From the NCBI GenBank assembly GCA_045539315.1, contig JAZQFC010000037.1, forward strand, positions 142,791 to 206,790: a DNA stretch of 64,000 nt, in the 5' to 3' direction. This DNA comes from RUG11462 sp045539315. Lineage in GTDB: Bacteria > Bacillota > Clostridia > Oscillospirales > Acutalibacteraceae. The position numbers and the translations under genes were made by a program. Below the pieces are notes generated by a model. That model was not told where the DNA came from, made no database searches, and saw only the letters and a program-made list of their open reading frames with translations. Below, piece after piece: positions 44,748 through 53,054 of the stretch (position 1 is the first letter of the stretch; each line of letters opens with the position of its first letter).

Positions 44748-46439
44748 TTATTTTGCTTTTGCAGATTTAACTGCTGAATATTTACTATAAGCCTTTTTGC
44801 TACCTGATTTAACCATAGCTTTAACTCTGAAAGTATATTTTGTACCTTTTTTGAGTTTCTTTTGAGTATAACTTACAGTTTTGCCTTTTGTAATTGTTTT
44901 TACAACTTTATATTTCTTGCCAGATTTCATTTCAACAACATAACCTGTTGCGCCTGTTACTTTCTTCCAAGTAATTTTAACGGCTTTTTTCTGACCAGTA
45001 ACTTTGATGCTTGGTTTAGCCAAAACTTTTTTATTGATTTTAACTGTACCATTTGTTGCACCACAATCACATACATAAGTTTTAACACCTGTTGCAAAAT
45101 ATGTAGCTGCTTTTGTAACTACTAATTTATAGCTATGTGTATGAACGCTAGCGCCTTCAACTGTGAATGTAACTTTAACGCCTTTACCTCTTGAGCCTTC
45201 AACATTGAAACCTGTTACAGTTGCTTCATAAGCGCCTGCTTCAAGACCTGCTAATTCACAAGAGTTGCTTGTAGATTCAGTTTTACCTGCATATTTACCA
45301 TCTTTTTTATAAGTGATTTCATATTTGCTAGCAGTTGAACCTGTGTTGCTCCAAGTTAATTTAGCAGTTGAACCTGTAACTGTTGCTTTAAGGTCAGCTA
45401 CAACAACGTCGCCTTCTTCAACTAATTGAACGATAGGAATTGGGTTGTATAAAGTACCATCAGCCAATGTTGGACATCTTGTTTCTTTATCTCTTACGAT
45501 GTCGCCTTTTTTACCATATTCTTCTGAACCATAGATTGGTGGGTGATCATCATCTGGTGATGGAATATATTCTTCCCATTGCCAGTCATTCAATGGATCG
45601 CCATCGCCATCTCTATCAAGTCTGCCTGATTTGAATGTTGTACCAGCGAGATATTGACGAATATCAAGCAAAGCCATATCGTCTGTATTCATTGCTTTAA
45701 CATCTGTACCAGGAACTGTATCAACATACCAAGGTGACATATAGAGTTCTAATAAACCAATACCTTCTGAATCATAGTTTCTTGGTTGATATGTAACACT
45801 TTTTAACATAAAGTCACATTCCATGTCAACCATTTCTTGAAGTTCTGAAAGTGAGAATGCCATGTTTTGATATTGATACTCATACATTGGGTGTTTAACT
45901 GTAAAGTTTTTCTGTGAACCAACTGTAATAGTATAATCGCTATAATCGCCATCGCCATCAAGGTCACAACCAATTGAATATGTAAGAGTATAGTCAACGC
46001 CATCTTGTGTGCCATTTGAACCTTTGATTTGAGCGCTCTTTGTGTAGAAATATTGATAACTAATAGAGTTACCCTCTTCAAGAGAATATTTTACAGCATT
46101 TTTAAATTGAGTTTGATACTCTGAAGTTGGAATAAAGCTTAATGACCATTGTCTGTCATAAATACCTGATTCGCCTGCTGCAATTTCTTCAGCAGTTTGG
46201 CTTTGAATTTTCATCCAACCATCTTCGTTGAATGATAATTGTCTTGGCCAGTTATCTGTAAGATATGTGGCATAAGCATAGTTTCTGATGAATTCATCAC
46301 CAGTAAATAAAATGTTATCATCATATTTTTCGCTATCCATCTCATCAATAGTAATAGCAGATGCAGAAATAGATGAAACTGCAAAACAGCTGCAAAGCAT
46401 AAGAATTGCTAATGCAACACTAAGAACTTTTTTAAACAT
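44748..46439 (-). CDS. secreted protein with Fn3 modules, a His/Cys unit and a basic C-terminal module
   Basis: A 563-residue exported protein (signal peptide MFKKVLSVALAILMLCSCFA, cleavage likely near ISASA). The first about 340 residues are an unrecognised region with aromatic strands and Asp-rich loops (CDLDGDGDYSD, DRDGDGDPLND) that look calcium-binding. An Fn3-like domain follows (DLKATVTGSTAKLTWSNTGS), then one His/Cys unit (HSYKLVVTKAATYFATGVK and VCDCG), and a final Lys-rich Fn3-like module (KPSIKVTGQKKAVKITWKK to the end). The same terminal arrangement ends the beta-helix protein at 35888. GGAGG sets the ATG. Function unknown; surface attachment is inferred. Confidence 0.78.
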   Translation of the reverse strand: MFKKVLSVALAILMLCSCFAVSSISASAITIDEMDSEKYDDNILFTGDEFIRNYAYATYLTDNWPRQLSFNEDGWMKIQSQTAEEIAAGESGIYDRQWSLSFIPTSEYQTQFKNAVKYSLEEGNSISYQYFYTKSAQIKGSNGTQDGVDYTLTYSIGCDLDGDGDYSDYTITVGSQKNFTVKHPMYEYQYQNMAFSLSELQEMVDMECDFMLKSVTYQPRNYDSEGIGLLELYMSPWYVDTVPGTDVKAMNTDDMALLDIRQYLAGTTFKSGRLDRDGDGDPLNDWQWEEYIPSPDDDHPPIYGSEEYGKKGDIVRDKETRCPTLADGTLYNPIPIVQLVEEGDVVVADLKATVTGSTAKLTWSNTGSTASKYEITYKKDGKYAGKTESTSNSCELAGLEAGAYEATVTGFNVEGSRGKGVKVTFTVEGASVHTHSYKLVVTKAATYFATGVKTYVCDCGATNGTVKINKKVLAKPSIKVTGQKKAVKITWKKVTGATGYVVEMKSGKKYKVVKTITKGKTVSYTQKKLKKGTKYTFRVKAMVKSGSKKAYSKYSAVKSAKAK

Positions 46440-46489
46440 AATAAAAACCTCCAATAACTTTATTCATATAGTTCTTTTCCAGCATGGTT

Positions 46490-46518
46490 AGTATAACACA
46501 ATAACCTGATTTTTTCAA
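46490..46518 (-). promoter_or_regulatory. promoter of the Fn3-domain secreted protein gene
   Basis: Minus strand TTGAAA (46513-46518) and TATACT (46490-46495), spacer 17. Confidence 0.75.
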
Positions 46519-46592
46519 TATCAAAACAGAATTGCGCATAATCTTTGTATAAAATAGCCAACTTTTATTTCAAAAAATAGTAATGTTGACCA

Positions 46593-48131
46593 TTAATTAT
46601 TCCAATATTTCTTATCAAGGCTTCTAAGTCTGAAAGCCTCGGCAATATGTTGCTTTGAAATACTGTCACTACCGGCTAAATCTGCGATAGTTCGAGCGAG
46701 TTTTAAAATACGGTCATACGCTCTACCCGAAAGGCTTAATTTTTCGAAACCTAACTTCAAATAATCACTCGCTTCATCGCTTAAAACACAGTATTTTTTA
46801 AGCATTGGCGCGGTCATTTGAGCATTGTTTGTAATGCCTTCGCTCTTAAAGCGTTGCCTTTGAATTTCTCTCGCCTTTTCAACCCTTGTTCTGATAATTT
46901 CAGAACTTTCAGATTTCTTTTTATTAGTAAGTTCATCATATTGCACAGGTGGCACTTCAATTTGAATATCAATTCTATCAAGAAGCGGGCCTGATACTTT
47001 ATTAAGATATTTTTTAACCGATGTTTCAGAACAACTGCACTTTTTAGTTGGATGACCATAGTAACCACAAGGGCAAGGGTTCATCGCAGCAACAAACATT
47101 ATGCTACAAGGATAAGTCAAAGTACCAGAAACACGAGAAATGGTTATATTGCCATCTTCTAGTGGTTGGCGCAAAACTTCCATTGATTTTCTTGGAAATT
47201 CAGGAAGTTCATCTAAAAACAACACGCCATTGTGCGCAAGGGACACTTCACCAGGCACAGGGTTTGTGCCACCACCGGAAAGCGCAGGGGCAGACACTGT
47301 GTGATGAGGCGAGCGAAATGGTCTTATAGTAATAAGCGGATTATCATTGCCTAGTTTTCCTGCTACCGAATGAATTTCACTTGTTTTTATTGCTTCTTCA
47401 AAAGTCATAGACGGCAAAATTGTTGGAATCCTTTTAGCAATCATACTTTTACCAGAGCCAGGAGAGCCGATAAGCAATAAATTATGCCCACCTGCACAAG
47501 CGATTTCTACCGCACGCTTTGCAAAAGCCTGTCCGGCAACATCTGCAAAATCCAAAAGATTATCTCGAAGTGCATTTTCCATCACTGTATCAAAAGATGG
47601 AACAACGCATTTTTCAATCAATTTTAGTCCTGTCAAATGCGATAAAAGTTGCGAAACATTTTCAACAGGGTAAACATCAATGCCATCAACAACCGCCGCT
47701 TGTGACGCTTGAGAAGCAGGCACAAACATTCTTTTTAGCCCACACTCTTTGGCTTTAATAGCCATTGATAAAAGACCTTTTATAGGGCGAATTTCGCCTC
47801 TTAAAGATAACTCGCCAACAAAAACGCAGTCTGACACATCGCATTCAATTTCGCCACCTGAAATCAAAACACCAACTAAAAGTGGCAAGTCATAAACCGA
47901 GCCTTCCTTCTTAATATCAGCAGGGGCAAGGTTAATTATAATGTGAGCAAGTGGGAATTTTAGCCCATTATTACGAATAGCGGAGCGAACTCTCTCGCGA
48001 GATTCTCTGACAGAAGCATCAGGAAGCCCCACTATTTCAAAACTCGGCACGCCTGCCGAAATATTTGTTTCGACTGTTACTTTATAAGCCTCAATGCCGA
48101 AAACTCCCATACTATTAACTACTGAAAACAT
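46593..48131 (-). CDS. comM: YifB/ComM-family Mg-chelatase-like AAA+ ATPase
   Basis: A 512-residue protein. The N-terminal Lon-protease-like domain has GLPDASVRESRERVRSAI. The AAA+ core has Walker A GSPGSGKSMIAKRIP, RPFRSPHHTVSAPAL, Walker B HNGVLFLDELPEF and the Cys motif CPCGYYGHPTKKCSC. A C-terminal Mg_chelatase_C region has LSGRAYDRILKLARTIADL. ComM is a hexameric helicase that promotes branch migration in natural transformation. Last gene of a seven-gene operon beginning at nadB; one base separates it from the upstream gene. No clear terminator follows. Confidence 0.93.
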   Translation of the reverse strand: MFSVVNSMGVFGIEAYKVTVETNISAGVPSFEIVGLPDASVRESRERVRSAIRNNGLKFPLAHIIINLAPADIKKEGSVYDLPLLVGVLISGGEIECDVSDCVFVGELSLRGEIRPIKGLLSMAIKAKECGLKRMFVPASQASQAAVVDGIDVYPVENVSQLLSHLTGLKLIEKCVVPSFDTVMENALRDNLLDFADVAGQAFAKRAVEIACAGGHNLLLIGSPGSGKSMIAKRIPTILPSMTFEEAIKTSEIHSVAGKLGNDNPLITIRPFRSPHHTVSAPALSGGGTNPVPGEVSLAHNGVLFLDELPEFPRKSMEVLRQPLEDGNITISRVSGTLTYPCSIMFVAAMNPCPCGYYGHPTKKCSCSETSVKKYLNKVSGPLLDRIDIQIEVPPVQYDELTNKKKSESSEIIRTRVEKAREIQRQRFKSEGITNNAQMTAPMLKKYCVLSDEASDYLKLGFEKLSLSGRAYDRILKLARTIADLAGSDSISKQHIAEAFRLRSLDKKYWNN

Positions 48132-48132
48132 T

Positions 48133-48765
48133 TTATTTATCCTTTTTAATTATAAAACTTGTAAGTTTCTTTGCATATGTATATTCATCGTAATTTTTGC
48201 TATCATTTTCAGGGGCATTAAGCAACGATATATATAGTTCAGGCAATTCAACTTCTTGTTTTTTGATTTTCTCTAAATTTTGAACAAATAATTTTTCAAA
48301 ATTTCCACCGTTTATTGAATATGCTTTTTTATCAAACTTATTAAATTCGTCGTTCTTTTCAAAAACATTTTTAAGTTTTTGGGAATTATTAAGTTCTTTA
48401 AAACGGTAATCATCAGTTATGTATATAAAATCTTCTTTCATTCTTATTTCCGCTGCAAGCGCAGAAGCATAAGACATTTTCGCCTCGCCATCTGTTACAT
48501 ACGGATCATAAGAAAGATTTACAACGCAAACATTCTTTTCTTCGCCTTGCATTTTGCAGTATTCTTCAACCGTTACTTCGAGTGCGTTTTCAACTTCTGA
48601 ACTTGCAAATTCACTCAAATATAAATAAACTTTCATATCATAAGTTTCTCTTGTTGCAAACTCAAAAACGCTGACACCGATTATTACTGCAAAAAACAAA
48701 CACAAAATTGTTCTAAATTTATAATGATACCAATAATTTGAAATCCATTTTGCGAATTTACTCAT
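48133..48765 (-). CDS. membrane-anchored protein of unknown function
   Basis: A 210-residue protein with one N-terminal membrane helix (FRTILCLFFAVIIGVSVFEFA, about residues 17-37) and a charged extracytoplasmic domain of about 170 residues. I do not recognise the family. AAGGAG before ATG 48765 and an 8-base overlap with gtrA define the start. Placement with gtrA hints at envelope biology, but the operon is mixed. Confidence 0.7.
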   Translation of the reverse strand: MSKFAKWISNYWYHYKFRTILCLFFAVIIGVSVFEFATRETYDMKVYLYLSEFASSEVENALEVTVEEYCKMQGEEKNVCVVNLSYDPYVTDGEAKMSYASALAAEIRMKEDFIYITDDYRFKELNNSQKLKNVFEKNDEFNKFDKKAYSINGGNFEKLFVQNLEKIKKQEVELPELYISLLNAPENDSKNYDEYTYAKKLTSFIIKKDK

Positions 48766-49207
48766 CTTCGGTTTCTCCTTCTTCTTTAAACACAAAGAAA
48801 CGCTGACCAATATAATTAAGCACAACAAAGATGCCCATACCCGCAAGCATCGCAAGATTGTCGCACCACTTATCATTTAAGAATGAGAAAAACTGAACGT
48901 TTTCTCTGAAAACATCACAAACCCAATAAACCAATGGTTTTGCGGCACCATAAGCCACCAAATAACAAACCGAAATGTTAATCACAAATTTAACAATACT
49001 TTTGATAGAATTTGTTTTGCTTTGAAATGTGAAATATTTATTAAGCAGATAACTTACAATACTGCCTACAACATAGTTTGACGCCGATGAAAACCAATAG
49101 CCAAAACCACAAACATTATAAAAAACAAACATAACGCCTGTGCCGACTAATGTGTTTATAACGCCTACTAGCAAAAATTTTAACGCTGTTTTATCAATTA
49201 TTTTCAT
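48758..49207 (-). CDS. GtrA-family membrane protein
   Basis: A 149-residue protein with four membrane helices and the GtrA start KFLLVGVINTLVGTGVMFV, plus LLNKYFTFQS and NYIGQRFFVFK. GtrA-like proteins are thought to flip or handle lipid-linked sugars in surface polysaccharide glycosylation. No glycosyltransferase is adjacent. It overlaps acpS by 4 bases and the next gene by 8. Confidence 0.88.
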   Translation of the reverse strand: MKIIDKTALKFLLVGVINTLVGTGVMFVFYNVCGFGYWFSSASNYVVGSIVSYLLNKYFTFQSKTNSIKSIVKFVINISVCYLVAYGAAKPLVYWVCDVFRENVQFFSFLNDKWCDNLAMLAGMGIFVVLNYIGQRFFVFKEEGETEDE

Positions 49208-49569
49208 TTTTCATATCCTATTACAATTGCTTGGGCTAATTTACTTGTATGAGTTATGCTAACACTAAACTCAAGCCCTTTTTCTTCTACTTGACTTTTT
49301 GCTTTACCTGAAAACGAAAGGTAAGGCGCGCCTGACTCTTTATGCAAAAGTTCAATTTCACAAAGCGCAAAACCCGAAAGTCCTGTTTGCATTGCCTTTA
49401 AAAACGCTTCTTTTGCCGCAAAGGCTGCCGCAACACTCTCTGATTTAAAACCTTTTTTCGCTAACTCTTCTCTTTCGCACTCGCCAAAGTTTTTTTCTAA
49501 AAAGCGAGGGTTATCAAGAGATTTTTCAATTCTTTCAATCTCTACTAAATCAATTCCAGAAAACATCAT
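49204..49569 (-). CDS. acpS: holo-[acyl-carrier-protein] synthase
   Basis: A 121-residue AcpS: GIDLVEIERI with the Mg-binding Asp near the N-terminus and SVAAAFAAKEAFLKAM with the catalytic Glu near residue 58; SVSITHTSKLAQAIVI closes it. It transfers 4'-phosphopantetheine from CoA to acyl carrier protein. The double ATG at 49569/49566 follows GAGG; an upstream in-frame start at 49578 lies within the preceding gene without a site. The coding region overlaps the DUF6106-like gene by 20 bases. Confidence 0.92.
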   Translation of the reverse strand: MMFSGIDLVEIERIEKSLDNPRFLEKNFGECEREELAKKGFKSESVAAAFAAKEAFLKAMQTGLSGFALCEIELLHKESGAPYLSFSGKAKSQVEEKGLEFSVSITHTSKLAQAIVIGYEK

Positions 49570-50095
49570 TTTGAGCAATCCTCGGAGTGCATTTTTTTAA
49601 TGCAGAAATAATTTTATCATTTGGTTGAATATAAATTAAAACTCTACCTGCTTTACTATGATTAGTTATGATATACCAAACGCCTTCTTCATCGAGATTT
49701 GCCGCAACCACTTTTGCATCAAACTCCATTGGCTTTAGTCTTCTCATAGCCCTTTCATCATAAACGCCGATTTCTTCAAAATCTTTGCAAGAAGTTGAAA
49801 TAACGCGCTCTCTTTTTGCTTTGCCTATAATTCTGTCAACATCAAAATCGCCATTTGTTATAGCATATTCATACTCAATATACATTCTTTTTACATACCA
49901 CACCGTGCCATAACCAACACCAATTGCAGCAATGAAAATGATAGGCGCAAAAATACTGCCTGTGCCTAATGAAGCCACACCAAATGCAAAAAGCGAACAA
50001 ATAAGCACAATAGCCATAATAATTATTGCGATTTTTAAGACTTTTTGAGTTGTATTTAATTTTTTGAAAATAATTTGTTCAAAAAAGATATCCAT
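49550..50095 (-). CDS. two-helix membrane protein, DUF6106-like
   Basis: A 181-residue protein with two membrane helices (about residues 22-65) and a cytoplasmic beta-rich C-terminal part. The lead MDIFFEQIIFKK and YEYAITNGDFDVDRIIGKAKRER pattern is that of an uncharacterised clostridial family that I believe is DUF6106; treat the name as tentative. Function unknown. Sits between nadC and acpS in one operon. Confidence 0.7.
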   Translation of the reverse strand: MDIFFEQIIFKKLNTTQKVLKIAIIIMAIVLICSLFAFGVASLGTGSIFAPIIFIAAIGVGYGTVWYVKRMYIEYEYAITNGDFDVDRIIGKAKRERVISTSCKDFEEIGVYDERAMRRLKPMEFDAKVVAANLDEEGVWYIITNHSKAGRVLIYIQPNDKIISALKKCTPRIAQNDVFWN

Positions 50096-50111
50096 TTTAA
50101 AAAGAACACTC

Positions 50112-50948
50112 CTATTTAATCTTCATTGAAATATCAAATGCTTTAACCGAATGAGTTAAAGCGCCGATAGAAATAATATCTACACCTGTTTTTGCAACGC
50201 CAGCAATAGTTTCATCTGTAATATTGCCACTTGCTTCTAAAAGTGCTTTGCCATTTGTCATTTCTACTGCGCGTTTCATAGTTTCAAGGCTCATATTATC
50301 AAGCATAATAACTTCTGCGCCTGTTGAGAGCGCTTCTGCTACTTCATCAAGATTTCTTGTTTCAACCTCGATTTTAACCATATGACCAAGGTTTTCTCTT
50401 ACCTTTTCAACTGCTTTTGTGATAGAGCCACAAGCATCAATATGATTATCTTTGAGCATAACTGCATCTGAAAGATTATATCTATGATTTCTGCCGCCGC
50501 CTACTGTTACTGCATATTTTTGAATAGCGCGAAGTCCAGGCAAAGTTTTGCGAGTATCAGCAACTGCTGCGCGAGTACCCTCGCAAAGAGTTACTGCTTT
50601 GTTAGTCATAGTTGCAATGCCTGACATATGTTGCAAAAGATTAAGCGCAGTACGCTCACCTTTAAGAAGCAAAACTGTGTGACCTGTAAGGTCTGCAATA
50701 ATATCGCCACGTTTTACTTTTTCGCCATCTTTAATATAAACTTTTGCCGAAAAATCTTTATCAAGCAGTTCAAAAACTCGAAGCGCAACATCAAGGCCAC
50801 ATAAAACGCCATCTGCTTTTGCCTCAAAATAAGCAGTCGTCATATCATCTTCATTAATAACCAAATCTGCAGAAGTATCAATATAATTAATATCTTCTTT
50901 TAATGCGTTTTTAATTAATTCATCAACATAAAACTGTAATAATTTCAT
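50112..50948 (-). CDS. nadC: nicotinate-nucleotide pyrophosphorylase (carboxylating)
   Basis: A 278-residue NadC that makes nicotinate mononucleotide from quinolinate and PRPP. ADTRKTLPGLRAIQKYAV near residue 135 contains the substrate-binding Arg and Lys; HRYNLSDAVMLKDNHI and VEVETRNLDE follow (the latter with metal-site Glu). It overlaps nadB by 4 bases. The third de novo gene, nadA, is not in the window. Confidence 0.95.
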   Translation of the reverse strand: MKLLQFYVDELIKNALKEDINYIDTSADLVINEDDMTTAYFEAKADGVLCGLDVALRVFELLDKDFSAKVYIKDGEKVKRGDIIADLTGHTVLLLKGERTALNLLQHMSGIATMTNKAVTLCEGTRAAVADTRKTLPGLRAIQKYAVTVGGGRNHRYNLSDAVMLKDNHIDACGSITKAVEKVRENLGHMVKIEVETRNLDEVAEALSTGAEVIMLDNMSLETMKRAVEMTNGKALLEASGNITDETIAGVAKTGVDIISIGALTHSVKAFDISMKIK

Positions 50949-52411
50949 CGATTTAACGCTCCTCTAAGTATTATTGCAGCACAAGTTGCAAGACTTTTTG
51001 CCTCGCAATAATCTGCAGTTTTTTCAAAAACATCATTATCAAGCCTACGCCTGATTTGTTCAATATTTTTAAGCCCTTTTTCTGCCGCATTGCTATCAGG
51101 AATTACAAAATGAGATTTTTGCATTATATCTCTTATTTGCGTTCTAATACCTTTTGGCAATGGCGCAGTACCATTCTTTATAGGCGGTGGCGCACCGTGT
51201 ACCGAAACAAAATTTGTTTCTTTAATTTGTTTATTTATCTCTTTAGCCGCGCGCTTTGAGAAAACAAGCGCTTCTAAAAGCGAGTTAGATGCAAGACGGT
51301 TTTTGCCATGCACCCCTGTATTTGAACACTCGCCTACCGCATAAAGACGAGAAATTCCTGTAAATGAATTATCATCAACCGCAATTCCACCCATCAAATA
51401 GTGATGGCAAGGGAAAATCGGAATAGGGCCTTTGGTTAAATCATACCCTGCTTCTAAGCATCTGCCATAAATAAGCGGAAAACGGTTTTTCAAAAATTCA
51501 GAATCAAGACGAGAAATATCAAGATAAAATTTATCAGAACCTGTTCTGCGATATTCCATCATAATAGAATGAGAAACTTTATCTCGAGGCGCGAGTTCTA
51601 ATCTTTCATCATATCTATGCATAAATCTTTCTTTGTTGCAGTTAAGCAAATATGCACCCTCGCCTCTTACTGCTTCACTTATCAAAAATCTCTCACGCCC
51701 AGGCGCTGCAAAAGCAGTTGGGTGAAACTGAATATAATCAAGGTCTTTGATTTTTGCGCCTAATTCATAAGCAAAACGAATGCCATCGCCTGTTGCAATT
51801 TTTGAGTTTGTTGTATATTTATAAACTCTGCCGATACCACCTGTTGCTAAAATTACAAAAGATGCCGAAACAGTTTGATATTCGCCATCAACAAGCAAGT
51901 TTGCAAAAAAACCATCAGGCGCGTGCAAAATATCAGAACAAAGAATGTTCTCTCTTATTTCAACATTTGGCAAAGATTTAACCTTATCTATAAGCACGGT
52001 TGTAATTTCATCGCCTGTTGAATCTTTATGATGCACAATTCTGTTTCTCGAATGGCCACCCTCAAGTGTCATACGAAGTGAACCATCATCGTTTTTATCA
52101 AAATCAACGCCCATATTGATGATATTTCTAACATCATCAGGTCCGTTTTCAACTAATAATCTAACGGTATGCTCATTATTAACCTGTCTGCCTGCAATCA
52201 TTGTATCTTCAAAATGCAGGTCATAATCATCGTTTTCGGTATCAAGCACTGCCGCAACGCCACCTTGAGCTAAAGTTGAATTAGATAGTTTTAACTCTGC
52301 TTTTGAAATAAGCAAAACATCTAAATCGCTATCAAGATTAAGCGCCGCATAAAGCCCTGCAAGCCCAGAGCCGACAATCAGCACATCATATTTACCGCTG
52401 TTCAATGGCAT
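50945..52411 (-). CDS. nadB: L-aspartate oxidase
   Basis: A 488-residue FAD enzyme that oxidises aspartate to iminoaspartate for NAD synthesis. It has the GSGLAGLYAAL dinucleotide motif at residues 13-23, STLAQGGVAAV, EGGHSRNRIVHHKD near residue 115 and the C-terminal HGKNRLASNSLLEALVF signature. In anaerobes fumarate serves as electron acceptor. First of seven same-strand, closely spaced genes running to comM. Confidence 0.95.
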   Translation of the reverse strand: MPLNSGKYDVLIVGSGLAGLYAALNLDSDLDVLLISKAELKLSNSTLAQGGVAAVLDTENDDYDLHFEDTMIAGRQVNNEHTVRLLVENGPDDVRNIINMGVDFDKNDDGSLRMTLEGGHSRNRIVHHKDSTGDEITTVLIDKVKSLPNVEIRENILCSDILHAPDGFFANLLVDGEYQTVSASFVILATGGIGRVYKYTTNSKIATGDGIRFAYELGAKIKDLDYIQFHPTAFAAPGRERFLISEAVRGEGAYLLNCNKERFMHRYDERLELAPRDKVSHSIMMEYRRTGSDKFYLDISRLDSEFLKNRFPLIYGRCLEAGYDLTKGPIPIFPCHHYLMGGIAVDDNSFTGISRLYAVGECSNTGVHGKNRLASNSLLEALVFSKRAAKEINKQIKETNFVSVHGAPPPIKNGTAPLPKGIRTQIRDIMQKSHFVIPDSNAAEKGLKNIEQIRRRLDNDVFEKTADYCEAKSLATCAAIILRGALNR

Positions 52412-52433
52412 TTATCTCGCCCTTTCTAAAAAA

Positions 52434-52586
52434 TTACACTTTGTTTGAATTATCTGTTTCTTTTAAAGTTTTTTTATATTTATTTATAAAGTAAATACCA
52501 ACATAAAATATAACTAATTTAAAAGCACTTAAAAATAAATCGTATAAAAATTTAAGTTCCGTCGATGCAAGAATTTTACAAATCAT
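52434..52586 (-). CDS. possible small membrane protein (50 residues)
   Basis: An open frame of 50 codons between the DUF559 element and nadB: MICKILASTELKFLYDLF then a hydrophobic stretch AFKLVIFYVGIYFI and a polar end. One membrane helix is plausible. GGGAGG lies just 2 bases before the ATG, too close to be ideal, and belongs to the repeat. It could be a real small gene, or the remnant of a longer reading frame cut by the element. Confidence 0.3.
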   Translation of the reverse strand: MICKILASTELKFLYDLFLSAFKLVIFYVGIYFINKYKKTLKETDNSNKV

Positions 52587-52587
52587 T

Positions 52588-52637
52588 GCCTCCCTTGTGC
52601 AAAGGGAGGGGGACCGCTTTAGCGGTGGAGGGATTGT
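52588..52637. repeat. left terminal inverted repeat of the DUF559 element
   Basis: 50-base arm beginning GCCTCCCTTGTGC and ending GGAGGGATTGT. It holds two hairpins: CCTCCCTT-GTGCA-AAGGGAGG and ACCGCT-TT-AGCGGT. The second contains the stop codon of the DUF559 gene. Confidence 0.8.
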
Positions 52638-52981
52638 AAAACAATTTTATCAATATGTTCACAAACGCCCACAAAATTATTATTTATTTCTAAATTCGAA
52701 AAACGAAGTACTAATATTCCATATTCTTTTAGATATTCATCTCTTTGATTATCTTTAATAACACCTTGCTTTTCGAAATGTTGCGAACCATCAAGTTCAA
52801 CAACTAAATTTGCTTTGGCACAATAAAAATCGACAATATACTTTCCTAACACTTTTTGTCTTAAAAACTTAACAGGGTAAGTTCTTAAAAAATCATACCA
52901 CAAGTGTTTTTCTTCTTTAGTCATATTTTTTCGGAGAGTTTTAGCATTATGGACAATTTTCTTATTATGTTTCCTATCCAT
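52619..52981 (-). CDS. DUF559-domain endonuclease-like protein
   Basis: A 120-residue protein of the DUF559 (Vsr-like PD-(D/E)XK) group. LRKNMTKEEKHLWYDFL lies near the N-terminus, FLRQKVLGKYIVDFYCAKANLVVELDGSQHF carries the predicted catalytic Asp and the E-x-D-G pair, and ends LRFSNLEINNNF. Vsr-type enzymes nick DNA; for DUF559 no firm biological role is known. The ATG at 52981 takes its GGAGGG ribosome site from the right arm, and the last codons and TAA lie in the left arm. It is thus completely framed by the repeats. Confidence 0.82.
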   Translation of the reverse strand: MDRKHNKKIVHNAKTLRKNMTKEEKHLWYDFLRTYPVKFLRQKVLGKYIVDFYCAKANLVVELDGSQHFEKQGVIKDNQRDEYLKEYGILVLRFSNLEINNNFVGVCEHIDKIVLQSLHR

Positions 52982-52982
52982 T

Positions 52983-53037
52983 AACAATCCCTCCGTCAAA
53001 ACTAAAGTTTTGCCACCTCCCTTTACACAAGGGAGGC
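52983..53037. repeat. right terminal inverted repeat of the DUF559 element
   Basis: 55-base arm, inverted relative to the left one: AACAATCCCTCC at the inner end, hairpin CAAAACT-AA-AGTTTTG, then CCTCCCTT-loop-AAGGGAGGC at the outer end. The outer hairpin lies 18 bases after the stop of the FAD oxidoreductase gene and may also stop its transcript. Confidence 0.8.
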
Positions 53038-53054
53038 GTTTTTTTAGCTTACTG

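Larger units (their letters stand above)
52588..53037. mobile_element. DUF559 nuclease gene bounded by terminal inverted repeats
   Basis: A 450-base unit consisting of one gene and two imperfect inverted arms, with nothing else inside. The arms share GCCTCCCTTGTG, AAAGGGAGG and GGAGGGATTGT. Between these the inner hairpin differs in sequence but keeps its stem. Similar short arms occur scattered in intergenic regions of gut Firmicutes as far as I recall. No target-site duplication is obvious. Mobility is inferred. Confidence 0.6.

Noticed and set aside
52588..53037. Reading the repeat arms simply as intrinsic terminators of neighbouring genes
   Set aside because: They lack a T run after the stem, share an additional conserved GGAGGGATTGT box, and are inverted around the DUF559 gene. 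The right arm may still stop the FAD oxidoreductase transcript as a side effect.
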